From contig JAHIZQ010000123.1 in assembly GCA_018814505.1 (NCBI GenBank), positions 1 to 15,481 of the forward strand: a DNA stretch of 15,481 bases, written 5' to 3'. The position numbers and the translations under genes are program-made. This document shows, piece after piece, positions 1-6,649 of the stretch. The first letter of the stretch is position 1; each line of letters starts with the position of its first letter. Below the pieces are notes generated by a model that had not been told where the DNA came from, ran no database searches, and saw only the letters and a list, made by a program, of their open reading frames with translations. This stretch comes from Candidatus Omnitrophota bacterium (GTDB taxonomy: Bacteria > Omnitrophota > Gorgyraeia > Tantalellales > Tantalellaceae).

Positions 1-521
1 AAGTAATAACGGCTGAAGGGGATAACAGTGTTAAACTTAGATTGAGAGAAGGTAGCGCCGATGAAATAGCGACAGATAAACCAGATGAGTTTTATAAACT
101 TTCGTTTACGGACTATTATCTTACGCTAAACCTTGAAAATTCAGTTGACATCCAAAATATTCAGAAAAAAGCCAGAGAGAAAAGTATTAAAGAACTTTTG
201 ACAGATATAAATATACTCAAAAAAGATGACATAGACGCAGTGCCTTTACGTATAGAACTTCATAAAAAAATCGCGTTAGCTTTTTCAAATTTAGTTTTTG
301 TGCTTGCCGCGATTCCTTTGGCTATAACTACGCACCGAAGAGAAAAATTTGTAGGGTTTGGTTTGGCAATAGTGCTGTTTCTTATCTATTGGGGAATTAT
401 GCTGGGCGGGATTGCTTTCGCGATACGTGGTATTATTTGGCCGTGGATTGGTGTGTGGTCAAGTGATATTCTGCTTTTTGCAATGGGTATATTTATGTTT
501 TACCGTATTGCGAAAAAATAA
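1..521 (+). CDS. lptF: LptF-type LPS export permease, 3' end (partial)
   Basis: This is the C-terminal part of a YjgP/YjgQ-family inner-membrane permease. Such proteins form the LptB2FG ABC transporter, which pulls lipopolysaccharide from the inner membrane and passes it to the periplasmic Lpt bridge. The reading frame is open from the left edge of the window (frame starting at base 3), so the gene begins outside it. The visible part holds the end of the periplasmic domain (about 80 residues, ending in the run DAVPLRIELHKKIALAF). Three membrane segments follow, each hydrophobic and about 20 residues long, matching the C-terminal TM4-TM6 of the family. The stop is at 519-521, and the AAAGGG ribosome site of the next gene overlaps it. 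Calling it LptF rather than LptG rests mainly on gene order, because the usual arrangement is lptF then lptG. The family assignment is firm; the F/G choice is likely. Confidence 0.88.
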   Translation, partial: VITAEGDNSVKLRLREGSADEIATDKPDEFYKLSFTDYYLTLNLENSVDIQNIQKKAREKSIKELLTDINILKKDDIDAVPLRIELHKKIALAFSNLVFVLAAIPLAITTHRREKFVGFGLAIVLFLIYWGIMLGGIAFAIRGIIWPWIGVWSSDILLFAMGIFMFYRIAKK

Positions 522-529
522 AGGGTAAT

Positions 530-1618
530 ATGAAAATACTTGAAAAATATGTTTTTAAAAGTTTTATCAGCTCTTTTTTCTTCTGTATTACTTTGCTTAT
601 GGTTCTTGGCATAATCGGAGACGTTCTTGGTTTTTTGGATGATATTGTTAAAAACAATATTCCGCTTACCAGTATCCTAGCCTTTTATTTTTATTTGGCG
701 CCGTTTGCTTTTGTTAATATGGTGCCTTTCGCGTGCTTATTGGCCGCGGTTTATGTGTTTAATTCTCTTAGCAAAAACCATGAAATTACAGCTTTTGTTA
801 CAAGCGGATTAAGTTTATGGAAATTGGTAAAACCCGTTCTTTTTGTGACGTTTATATTGTGTCTAGCGACTTTTATTGTTAATGATAGGTTTGTTCCTTC
901 AACAATGAAAAAATCAAGCCGTATTCGCCAGCAAGAGTTAGAACATTCTGATAATAAAAGTAATTCAACATTAAAAGAGATAACGATTTACGGAAAAGGA
1001 AACCAGATAATTTACGCGAAATCATTTGTGGCTTCGTCCAATACCCTCAACAATATAATTATTCACCGTCAAGATAAAGATCACAGGATATTTGAAAAGA
1101 TAAATGTGAGAGTGGCCGAATGGCAGAAAGACGGGTCATGGATGGGGCAAGATGTTATGCTTTTCAAAGCTGACAGCGAAGGCAATTTTTCGCGTGATCC
1201 CGAAGTATACAGGCAAAAGAAGATTAACATCATTGAAACGCCTCAAGAATTTATTAATAATCAGTGGGATCCGAAATTTATGAGTTATAAACAGCTTAAA
1301 GAATATCTTAGAGTTTTCAGGGTGGGGTCTCCTCCCACATTGAAAAGACTTTTGGTTGATTTGAATTATAAGATAGCGTTACCTTTTACCGCTATTATTA
1401 CAGTGCTGGTTGGAGTTCCTTTTTGTATTGAAACAGGCAGGGCAAGCGCTCTTATAGGTATGGCGCGAGGAATTACCATTGCTATCTTATATTTGCCTGT
1501 TATGGCTATTAGCCTTGCTTTGGGAAAAGGAGGAATAATCCCTCCTTTTGTAGCGGCATGGTTAAGTATTGTACTATTTGCTGGCATAGGAGCGTATAAC
1601 ATTAACAAAAAGAGTTGA
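530..1618 (+). CDS. lptG: LptG-type LPS export permease
   Basis: Complete 362-residue YjgP/YjgQ-family permease, the usual length for LptF/LptG. It pairs with the upstream LptF and the ATPase LptB to extract LPS from the inner membrane. It opens with MKILEKYVFKSFISSF, a typical family N-terminus. Three membrane helices lie in about residues 10-120, followed by a periplasmic beta-rich domain (about 125-270, with YAKSF and an EFINNQWDPKFMSYKQL stretch). Three C-terminal helices (about 279-297, 303-325 and 333-355) include the family-typical LNYKIALPF entry to TM4. ATG at 530 is preceded by AAAGGG at 520-525. The 8-bp gap to the upstream gene indicates one operon. Presence of this pair implies a Gram-negative envelope with LPS or a similar glycolipid. 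LptB is not in the window. Confidence 0.9.
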   Translation: MKILEKYVFKSFISSFFFCITLLMVLGIIGDVLGFLDDIVKNNIPLTSILAFYFYLAPFAFVNMVPFACLLAAVYVFNSLSKNHEITAFVTSGLSLWKLVKPVLFVTFILCLATFIVNDRFVPSTMKKSSRIRQQELEHSDNKSNSTLKEITIYGKGNQIIYAKSFVASSNTLNNIIIHRQDKDHRIFEKINVRVAEWQKDGSWMGQDVMLFKADSEGNFSRDPEVYRQKKINIIETPQEFINNQWDPKFMSYKQLKEYLRVFRVGSPPTLKRLLVDLNYKIALPFTAIITVLVGVPFCIETGRASALIGMARGITIAILYLPVMAISLALGKGGIIPPFVAAWLSIVLFAGIGAYNINKKS

Positions 1619-1674
1619 TGTGTAATTGGGGCGATTCATGAACCAGTCTAATTTTTTGTATTAGGGGCTCGATC

Positions 1675-2361
1675 TTATCTTGTTTTTGCCAAAGTAAATC
1701 CAAAGATTTCCTTTGCTCCGCGTGTAATCAATTCTTTTGCGCAGATATTTAATGTTGTTCCGGTTGTTGTAACGTCGTCAACAATCAATATATTTTTGCC
1801 ATGTATAATTCTAGAGTTTTGTACGCAAAAACAATTTTTCAAATTAATAATTCTTTCTTGTCGGGGAAGATTAACCTGCGGCATAGTTTTTTTTGTTTTG
1901 ATAAGAATGTTGGGTTTTATGGGAATAGACAAGTTCTTAGACAATATTTTCGCGATAAGTTCTGTTTGGTTAAAACCCCGAAAGTGTTTTCTTGTTTTGT
2001 GCAAAGGCACCGGGATTATGATATCGATATTTTTTAATAGCGGAGTTATCGTTAATAACAAATGCTGTATGTTTAGCTGAAATATCGCGGTCATATTGGG
2101 TTTTTGACGGTATTTGAATTGATGTATACAGTTTTTCGCGATGTTTTCATAAAAGAAGCAGGACCATATTTTTGACATATAAGCGGTAGTGACGGCGGGA
2201 GGGATTTTTGATTCTAAAAGCGCGGTTTTGCAGGCAGGGCATATTGGACAGGGGAATTTCAACAAGTTTTTTTTACACACAGGGCAACTAACGGGCGATA
2301 ACAAATCCATACAGGCATTAATTAGTGCTAAAAACAGTTTTGTTGTTTTGATATTGTTCAT
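1675..2361 (-). CDS. comF: ComF-family phosphoribosyltransferase-like protein
   Basis: A 228-residue ComF/GntX-type protein, transcribed convergently to lptG. The N-terminal zinc-ribbon region has cysteines C26, C29, C38, C41 and C44 (CPVC...CPICPAC). The type I phosphoribosyltransferase domain follows, with PVPLHKTRKHFRGFNQTE in the middle and the PRPP-binding loop VDDVTTTGTTL at about residues 194-204. Family members are linked to DNA uptake in naturally competent bacteria (ComFC), but the family is present in most bacteria and its enzymatic reaction is not settled. The start is uncertain. ATG at 2359-2361 has no clear Shine-Dalgarno sequence upstream, and a second in-frame Met (residue 18, MDLLSPVSC) would also give a normal-length protein of about 211 residues. 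No other competence genes are visible nearby. Confidence 0.88.
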   Translation of the reverse strand: MNNIKTTKLFLALINACMDLLSPVSCPVCKKNLLKFPCPICPACKTALLESKIPPAVTTAYMSKIWSCFFYENIAKNCIHQFKYRQKPNMTAIFQLNIQHLLLTITPLLKNIDIIIPVPLHKTRKHFRGFNQTELIAKILSKNLSIPIKPNILIKTKKTMPQVNLPRQERIINLKNCFCVQNSRIIHGKNILIVDDVTTTGTTLNICAKELITRGAKEIFGFTLAKTR

Positions 2362-2575
2362 AATAATTTAATTTGCAAAAAGAGCCTCTACTATAAGAGA
2401 CAACAAAGAGATATAAATTATTTCAAAATATTTCTAACTTTTGGACTAACAGCATATTGTGTGCACTTCCGAAGATCTTTATTCCGAACAATTCCGAGGG
2501 TAGCGGTACGGGGTATCCGGGATCTCGGATAAGTAGTAGTGTTCATATTTTTGAACTATGAAGGTAGCATTTATC
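2362..2575. other. Intergenic region with two small inverted repeats
   Basis: Divergent gap between the minus-strand comF and the plus-strand DoxX gene; no convincing ORF was seen. It contains a perfect 6-bp inverted repeat TATCCG/CGGATA (2514-2519 and 2526-2531) around a GGATCT loop, and a 5-bp one GTTCA/TGAAC (2541-2545 and 2552-2556). TTCCGA occurs three times at 2467, 2482 and 2492. The stretch CCGGGATCT...GGATAAGT at 2517-2534 resembles the downstream flank of the hairpin repeat at 9186-9207 and may be a decayed copy of it. I did not find a clear comF promoter here. Confidence 0.4.
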
Positions 2576-2604
2576 TTGATTTTACGTTTTATTAAGTTTA
2601 AAAT
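2576..2604 (+). promoter_or_regulatory. Sigma70-type promoter of the DoxX gene
   Basis: TTGATT (-35, 2576-2581) and TAAAAT (-10, 2599-2604) are separated by exactly 17 bp and point at the gene starting at 2646, giving a leader of about 35 nt. A perfect 6-bp inverted repeat GTTTAA/TTAAAC (2596-2601 and 2608-2613, 6-bp spacer) overlaps the -10 box and could be an operator. The promoter call is by consensus matching only. Confidence 0.6.
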
Positions 2605-2645
2605 ATCTTAAACCTATTTTTTTGTAATAAAAATAGAGAGGTAAT

Positions 2646-3053
2646 ATGAAAAAACAGAATTCTTTTGATTTTTCTATGTTTGCGGTAAGGCTGATAATTG
2701 GGTCAATTTTTACAATATATGGCGCACAAAAACTTTTTGGAATGTTTGGAGGTGTAGGCATTGAATCAACAAGTAAAATTGTAGAAGCGTTAGGTGTGCC
2801 TAATCCATACATTTTCGCGATTATTTGGGCTGGGGTGGAATTTATTGGCGGGATATTTTTAGTTTTAGGAATATTCGCGCGTTGGGCGGCATTTTGCATA
2901 GTCATTATGATATGCGTGAATTTTTTTGGCATAAGTTTAAATTACGGTTTTTATGGAGTAAATACAAATGTTGAATATAGCCTTCTAGTTATTGCCAGCT
3001 GTATCCCGCTTGTTCTACTGGGCGGTGGCAGGTGGTCAGTTTGGGATTTTTAA
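2646..3053 (+). CDS. DoxX-family integral membrane protein
   Basis: A 135-residue protein with four hydrophobic segments (about residues 10-30, 52-73, 77-96 and 110-126), the layout and length of the DoxX/DUF417-like family. Family signatures visible are the early VRLIIGSIFTIYGAQKLFGMFGG stretch (about 14-36) and a second helix with GVEFIGGIFLVLGIFARWAA. Members are small membrane proteins associated in various bacteria with oxidoreductase or thiol-stress functions. The molecular role is not established for most of them, so no specific function is claimed. The start is set by AGAGAGG at 2635-2641, four bases before ATG. The gene is monocistronic, with its own promoter upstream and a promoter for the ferredoxin downstream. 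Confidence 0.85.
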   Translation: MKKQNSFDFSMFAVRLIIGSIFTIYGAQKLFGMFGGVGIESTSKIVEALGVPNPYIFAIIWAGVEFIGGIFLVLGIFARWAAFCIVIMICVNFFGISLNYGFYGVNTNVEYSLLVIASCIPLVLLGGGRWSVWDF

Positions 3054-3073
3054 ACAATGATTGTCAACGGGGC

Positions 3074-3083
3074 ATACATGTAT
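3074..3083. repeat. 10-bp perfect palindrome upstream of ferredoxin promoter
   Basis: ATACATGTAT reads the same on both strands and lies 18 bp upstream of the ferredoxin -35 box. Its TACATGTA core recurs in the palindrome at 5619-5628 upstream of the AEC permease gene. It could be an operator for a dimeric regulator, or chance in AT-rich DNA. Confidence 0.3.
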
Positions 3084-3100
3084 AAATACGATACAGTTAC

Positions 3101-3129
3101 TTGACCGTGTGGTTTTATTCTGATAAAAT
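3101..3129 (+). promoter_or_regulatory. Sigma70-type promoter of the ferredoxin gene
   Basis: TTGACC (-35, 3101-3106), a 17-bp spacer and TAAAAT (-10, 3124-3129) lie about 30 bp ahead of the ATG at 3159. This is the closest match to the sigma70 consensus in the window. An AT-rich inverted repeat TTTTAT/ATAAAA (3113-3118 and 3123-3128) overlaps the -10 region. Confidence 0.7.
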
Positions 3130-3158
3130 AACATAAAACAGAGAGCGAGGTGTGTAAT

Positions 3159-3344
3159 ATGAAAGCGGTTGTAGATTTAGAGAAATGTATTGGGTGCGGA
3201 TTATGTGCGCAAGTGGCTCCTGAAGTATACGAAATGCAGGAAGATAAAGCTGTTGCCAAAATTGATGAAATTGCTGAAGACAAAATAGAAGACGCGAAAA
3301 ACGGTGCGGATCAGTGTCCGGTAATTGCGATTACCATATCATAA
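3159..3344 (+). CDS. Single-cluster [4Fe-4S] ferredoxin
   Basis: A 61-residue cytoplasmic electron carrier. C10, C13 and C16 (CIGCGLC) and C53 (in DQCPV) supply the four ligands of one [4Fe-4S] cluster. The second cluster of clostridial 2x[4Fe-4S] ferredoxins has been replaced by an acidic helical stretch (about residues 25-50), as in the monocluster ferredoxins of Thermotoga and Desulfovibrio types. The disulfide cysteine pair seen in some of those is absent (residue 20 is Ala). ATG at 3159 is chosen because GAGCGAGG lies just upstream; an in-frame GTG at 3150 overlaps that site and is less likely. Its partner oxidoreductase is not in the window. A promoter in front and a strong inverted repeat behind suggest it is transcribed alone. 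Confidence 0.92.
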   Translation: MKAVVDLEKCIGCGLCAQVAPEVYEMQEDKAVAKIDEIAEDKIEDAKNGADQCPVIAITIS

Positions 3345-3370
3345 AGAGATACGGTGATAGTATTTTATGT

Positions 3371-3413
3371 TGACCCCTTAAAAGGCCTAGAGTTTGGTTG
3401 TTTTAAGGGGTCA
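3371..3413. terminator. Perfect 13-bp inverted repeat after ferredoxin
   Basis: TGACCCCTTAAAA (3371-3383) and its exact reverse complement (3401-3413) flank a 17-base loop. It lies 27 bp after the ferredoxin stop and ends 46 bp before the deacetylase start. It is a good candidate terminator or transcript-end stabiliser. There is no T-run after the stem, although its inner arm is A4/T4, so factor-independent termination is not certain. It could instead be a regulatory structure in the deacetylase leader. Confidence 0.5.
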
Positions 3414-3459
3414 TTGGTGTAAGTCTAAGATTAAAAGTACTTCTATTCAGGATGAAAGT

Positions 3460-4251
3460 ATGAAATATTACAAAAGAATAATATTGGTGATAACAGCAAT
3501 TTTCATATCGCTAGTTTTGTTTTTTTATTTTTATGTTAGTCCCAAAAGAGTAACTCCTATTTTGATGTATCATGCCATAAACAACGGCAGGCGCAGTACT
3601 TTGAATGTTGAGCCGTTAAACTTTTCACGGCAAATGAAATTTTTACATGACAACAATTTTAACGTAATATCTTTAGCTGAACTTACGGAGAATATAGAAA
3701 AAGGCGTTTACTTTTTGCCTAAAACAGTTGTTCTTACTTTTGATGACGGATTTGAGGATAACTACATAAATGCATTCCCGATATTATCGAAATATAAAAT
3801 GCCCGCGGAAATGTTTTTGATAACAAATTATGTCGGTAAACATGAAATGTACTTGGATTGGGATCAGGTTCGATTGATGTCAGAAAACGGTATCGATTTT
3901 GGCGCGCATACAAGAAACGATATATATCTCCCTTCTATTGTAAATAACGATGCGGAGCTTTGGAATGAGATCTATGAATCAAAAAAAGACATAGAGAGTA
4001 ATATCTCTCAAAAAGTCGAATATTTTTGTTATCCTGTGGGAGGATTTAACGAAAAGATAAAAAATATAGTCAAAAAGGCGGGTTATAAAGCGGCTTGTGC
4101 TACAAACCGGGGTTTTGATAAAATGAATAAAGATGTGTTTGAATTAAACCGCGTGAAAATCACGAATTCGGATATGGAAAAACCTTTACATTTTAGAGCG
4201 AAGTTGTCAGGGTACTATAACGTGTTTAGAAGCTTGAAAAAAGGAGATTAA
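3460..4251 (+). CDS. Membrane-anchored polysaccharide deacetylase (NodB/CE4 family)
   Basis: A 263-residue protein that probably removes acetyl groups from an N-acetylated surface or wall polysaccharide. One N-terminal membrane segment (about residues 6-27) anchors it, so the catalytic domain would face the periplasm. The start of the domain, PILMYHAI, is typical. Motif 1 is TFDDGFEDN with D95 (base) and D96 (metal). Motif 2 is GAHTRND with H150, where the usual second metal-binding His of H(S/T)xxH is Asp154. The CYPVGGFNEK stretch corresponds to motif 3. ATG at 3460 is chosen because AGGA sits 7 bases upstream and the membrane anchor follows at once; an in-frame GTG at 3394 would begin inside the inverted repeat. 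The gene runs into pgi with a 9-bp gap, so they are probably co-transcribed. The substrate cannot be told. Confidence 0.87.
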   Translation: MKYYKRIILVITAIFISLVLFFYFYVSPKRVTPILMYHAINNGRRSTLNVEPLNFSRQMKFLHDNNFNVISLAELTENIEKGVYFLPKTVVLTFDDGFEDNYINAFPILSKYKMPAEMFLITNYVGKHEMYLDWDQVRLMSENGIDFGAHTRNDIYLPSIVNNDAELWNEIYESKKDIESNISQKVEYFCYPVGGFNEKIKNIVKKAGYKAACATNRGFDKMNKDVFELNRVKITNSDMEKPLHFRAKLSGYYNVFRSLKKGD

Positions 4252-4260
4252 GGCAGGGGC

Positions 4261-5547
4261 ATGTTTAAGAAAAGATTAAAACTTGACATAAAATGTTTAG
4301 ATGGGTTTGTCAGCAAGAAGGAACTTAAAGATATATCTCCGGAAATAAAAAAAGCGCACAATTTTTTAGTAAAAAGAAACGGGCCCGGCAAAGATTTTTT
4401 GGGATGGGTTGATTTGCCCGAAGAGGTGGGTTCTAGCCACATCAAGGCTATAGAAAGCGAAGCGCGTAATATAAATTCAAATTCAGATGCTGTCATTGTA
4501 ATCGGAATAGGCGGGTCATATCTCGGTGCCAGGGCTACGATAGAAACTCTTGAACCAAAAAAAATTAATAAAAACATTTTTTTTGCAGGCCACAACCTTT
4601 CAGGAGACTTCATTTCTAATCTTTTAACGGAAATACAGGACAAGGACATAAGTGTTATTGTGGTTTCAAAATCTGGAACAACAACGGAACCCGCGATTGC
4701 TTTTCGGATAATTGAAAATTTTTTACGCAAAAAATATGGTTCTAAAAAAATAAAAGAAAGAATTGTTTGTATAACCGATGAGAAAAACGGGGCGCTTAAA
4801 AGCATTGCTAAAAAAAGAGGTTATAAGAGTTTTGTTATTCCAAATAATATTGGCGGAAGGTTTTCAGTTTTAACGCCTGTGGGGCTTCTGCCTATTGCTT
4901 GCGCGGGAATAAACATAAAAGAGCTTATAGCCGGAGCTTGTGCCGAGAGAAAAGATTCTTTATCCGAAAATTTGAATAAAAACATAAGTTATAAATATGC
5001 GGCGATCAGAAATATTTTGTACCGCAAAGGTAAAAAAATCGAAATTCTTTCCAGTTTTGATAATAGCCTGCATTATTTTGACGAATGGTGGAAACAGCTG
5101 TTTGGCGAGAGTGAGGGGAAAGGAGGACAAAGTATTTTTCCGGTATCTTGTGATTTTTCAACGGATTTACATTCGATGGGACAATTGATTCAGGAGGGGG
5201 AACGGAACATATTTGAAACATTTCTTGTTGCTGAAAAGCAAAATGTGAGATGTATTGTACCTAAAAATAAAGAAAATCTTGATAATTTGAATTATTTAGC
5301 CGGCAAAAGAGTTGATTATATAAACCGGAAAGCTTATGAGGCTACGCGCTCAGCTCATTTTGAAGGCGGGGTGCCCAATAATACTATTTGGTTTGAAGGT
5401 AAATCAGCTTTTTGTCTTGGACAACTTTTTTATTTTTTTGAAAAAGCGGCGGCTGTTTCCGGTTACTTAAGAGGGATAAATCCCTTTGACCAGCCTGGAG
5501 TGGAGTCTTATAAAAATAAGATGTTTAAGCTTTTGGGGAAACCGTAA
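4261..5547 (+). CDS. pgi: Glucose-6-phosphate isomerase
   Basis: A 428-residue cytoplasmic enzyme of glycolysis and gluconeogenesis that interconverts glucose 6-phosphate and fructose 6-phosphate. The length is close to the short bacterial (Bacillus-like) form. Two SIS domains are visible: VIGIGGSYLGARA and SKSGTTTEPAIAF bind phosphate in the first, and GGRFSVLTPVGLLP lies between. The second half has FGESEGKGG (catalytic Glu283), LHSMGQ (catalytic His304, ring opening) and QPGVESYKNKMF (Lys418). All expected catalytic residues are present. The ATG is preceded by AGGCAGGGG (4251-4259), which begins at the deacetylase stop codon. A Rho-independent terminator follows directly, closing a deacetylase-pgi transcription unit. 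The pairing may only reflect shared transcription rather than a pathway. Confidence 0.97.
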   Translation: MFKKRLKLDIKCLDGFVSKKELKDISPEIKKAHNFLVKRNGPGKDFLGWVDLPEEVGSSHIKAIESEARNINSNSDAVIVIGIGGSYLGARATIETLEPKKINKNIFFAGHNLSGDFISNLLTEIQDKDISVIVVSKSGTTTEPAIAFRIIENFLRKKYGSKKIKERIVCITDEKNGALKSIAKKRGYKSFVIPNNIGGRFSVLTPVGLLPIACAGINIKELIAGACAERKDSLSENLNKNISYKYAAIRNILYRKGKKIEILSSFDNSLHYFDEWWKQLFGESEGKGGQSIFPVSCDFSTDLHSMGQLIQEGERNIFETFLVAEKQNVRCIVPKNKENLDNLNYLAGKRVDYINRKAYEATRSAHFEGGVPNNTIWFEGKSAFCLGQLFYFFEKAAAVSGYLRGINPFDQPGVESYKNKMFKLLGKP

Positions 5548-5583
5548 TTGGTTAGCCAGTTAGCCGGTTGGCCGATTTTTTTT
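5547..5583 (+). terminator. Rho-independent terminator after pgi
   Basis: An 11-bp stem (5547-5557 with 5566-5576, four of the pairs G-U in RNA) has an 8-base loop and is followed by a run of seven T's (5577-5583). It starts at the last base of the pgi stop codon. This is the clearest intrinsic terminator in the window. Confidence 0.75.
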
Positions 5584-5618
5584 GATGTAGGAAGGCTACT
5601 GCGTCTGTCCGTTACACT

Positions 5619-5628
5619 GTACATGTAC
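5619..5628. repeat. 10-bp perfect palindrome upstream of AEC permease
   Basis: GTACATGTAC, 17 bp before the permease start codon, shares the TACATGTA core with the palindrome at 3074-3083. It is a possible operator in the leader of the permease gene; chance cannot be excluded. Confidence 0.3.
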
Positions 5629-5645
5629 GCATATGTGGGTTTATT

Positions 5646-6602
5646 ATGGAAATGAATTTTAGCTTGTATACAATATCCGGGTCGATTGTTAAGCTGTTTA
5701 TTCTGATGCTTATAGGATATTTCTTATATCAACGCAAAATTGTGAACGATAAATTTGTGGATACATTAAGCTTGCTCCTGGTTCGAGTGGTGTTTCCCGC
5801 CTTAATCATATCAAAAACAATAACCCATTTCAGTTTTAATGAATATGCGTTCTGGTGGTTTTTGCCGCTTACAGCGGTTATTTTTTCTGGTATATGTATC
5901 CTGCTTGGTTCCTTAATATACCCCTTTTTAAAGAATTTTAATTCCCAAAAAGAGTTTTTATGCGGCTCTGCGTTTCATAATTGTGGGTATCTTCCGATGA
6001 ATTTGATATTTTTTTCTTTTACGGGGTTGCTTGCCGATAAACTTCTTATTTATACTTTTCTTTTTATTGTTGGGTTTAATGTGCTAATGTGGTCTATAGT
6101 TCCCTTATTTTTATCACGCGGAAAAAGTAAAATATCTAGTGCTTCACTTTTATTGAATCCGCCGGTTTTGGCAACTGTGTTTTCTTTAGGGTGGGTAGCG
6201 CTAATGGGAAAAGGAAGCATGCCGTCAATTTTAATGGATCCAATAAAGCAACTTGGCCAAGCCGCGTTTCCGTTATCAATGATCACGTTAGGGGCATATT
6301 TGTGTAGGTACCGGGCGCATAATCCCGAACATAAGACTGCTTTAGCGGCTTGTTCCATAATAAAACTTTTTATATTTCCGGTAATTATTTTTATCATAAT
6401 GAAATATGTAAATCTTTCAATCGATTATAAGTTTTTTCTTTTTTTGCAAAGCATAATGCCGACAGCCGTTTCTTTAGTAGTTATTGGCAGTTACGTTAAT
6501 TGTGACAACAAGTTTTTAAGCAGTACCATTTTTTATACGCATTTAGTTTCCATTGTAAGTATTCCCTTATGGCTGATATTGTTTGGTATGTTCATAAAAT
6601 GA
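5646..6602 (+). CDS. AEC-family transporter (auxin efflux carrier-like permease)
   Basis: A 318-residue, very hydrophobic protein with about ten membrane segments in two five-helix halves. This is the size and layout of bacterial AEC permeases (PF03547), which share the bile acid/sodium symporter-like fold. The opening SGSIVKLFILMLIGYFLYQRKIVND, the VRVVFPALIISK motif (about residues 46-57) and the C-terminal QSIMPTAVSLVVIGSYVNCD stretch with its conserved MPTA crossing region are family-typical. Known bacterial members move malate or other organic acids, but the substrate cannot be read from sequence. The ribosome site is weak: GTGGG lies about 6 bases before ATG 5646, and a second Met two codons on (5652) is an alternative. 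The gene lies between the pgi terminator and the Lon-like gene 47 bp downstream. Confidence 0.85.
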   Translation: MEMNFSLYTISGSIVKLFILMLIGYFLYQRKIVNDKFVDTLSLLLVRVVFPALIISKTITHFSFNEYAFWWFLPLTAVIFSGICILLGSLIYPFLKNFNSQKEFLCGSAFHNCGYLPMNLIFFSFTGLLADKLLIYTFLFIVGFNVLMWSIVPLFLSRGKSKISSASLLLNPPVLATVFSLGWVALMGKGSMPSILMDPIKQLGQAAFPLSMITLGAYLCRYRAHNPEHKTALAACSIIKLFIFPVIIFIIMKYVNLSIDYKFFLFLQSIMPTAVSLVVIGSYVNCDNKFLSSTIFYTHLVSIVSIPLWLILFGMFIK

Positions 6603-6649
6603 TTTTAACAAAATAAGACTGAAGTTTATTGAGAAAGGAAAAATCAGAT

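Noticed and set aside
1648..1664. CTAAT/ATTAG hairpin between lptG and comF as a bidirectional terminator
   Set aside because: A 5-bp AT-rich stem with the T-run in the loop is too weak to call.
3394..3459. A longer deacetylase start at GTG 3394
   Set aside because: It lies inside the 13-bp inverted repeat and has no ribosome site, while ATG 3460 has AGGA upstream and begins directly with the membrane anchor.
4248..4805. 185-codon minus-strand ORF opposite pgi
   Set aside because: It is fully antisense to a complete, well-conserved gene and its product shows no family features.
6629..6649. TTG start for the Lon-like protease
   Set aside because: AAAGGA at 6635-6640 lies downstream of the TTG and correctly in front of ATG 6650.
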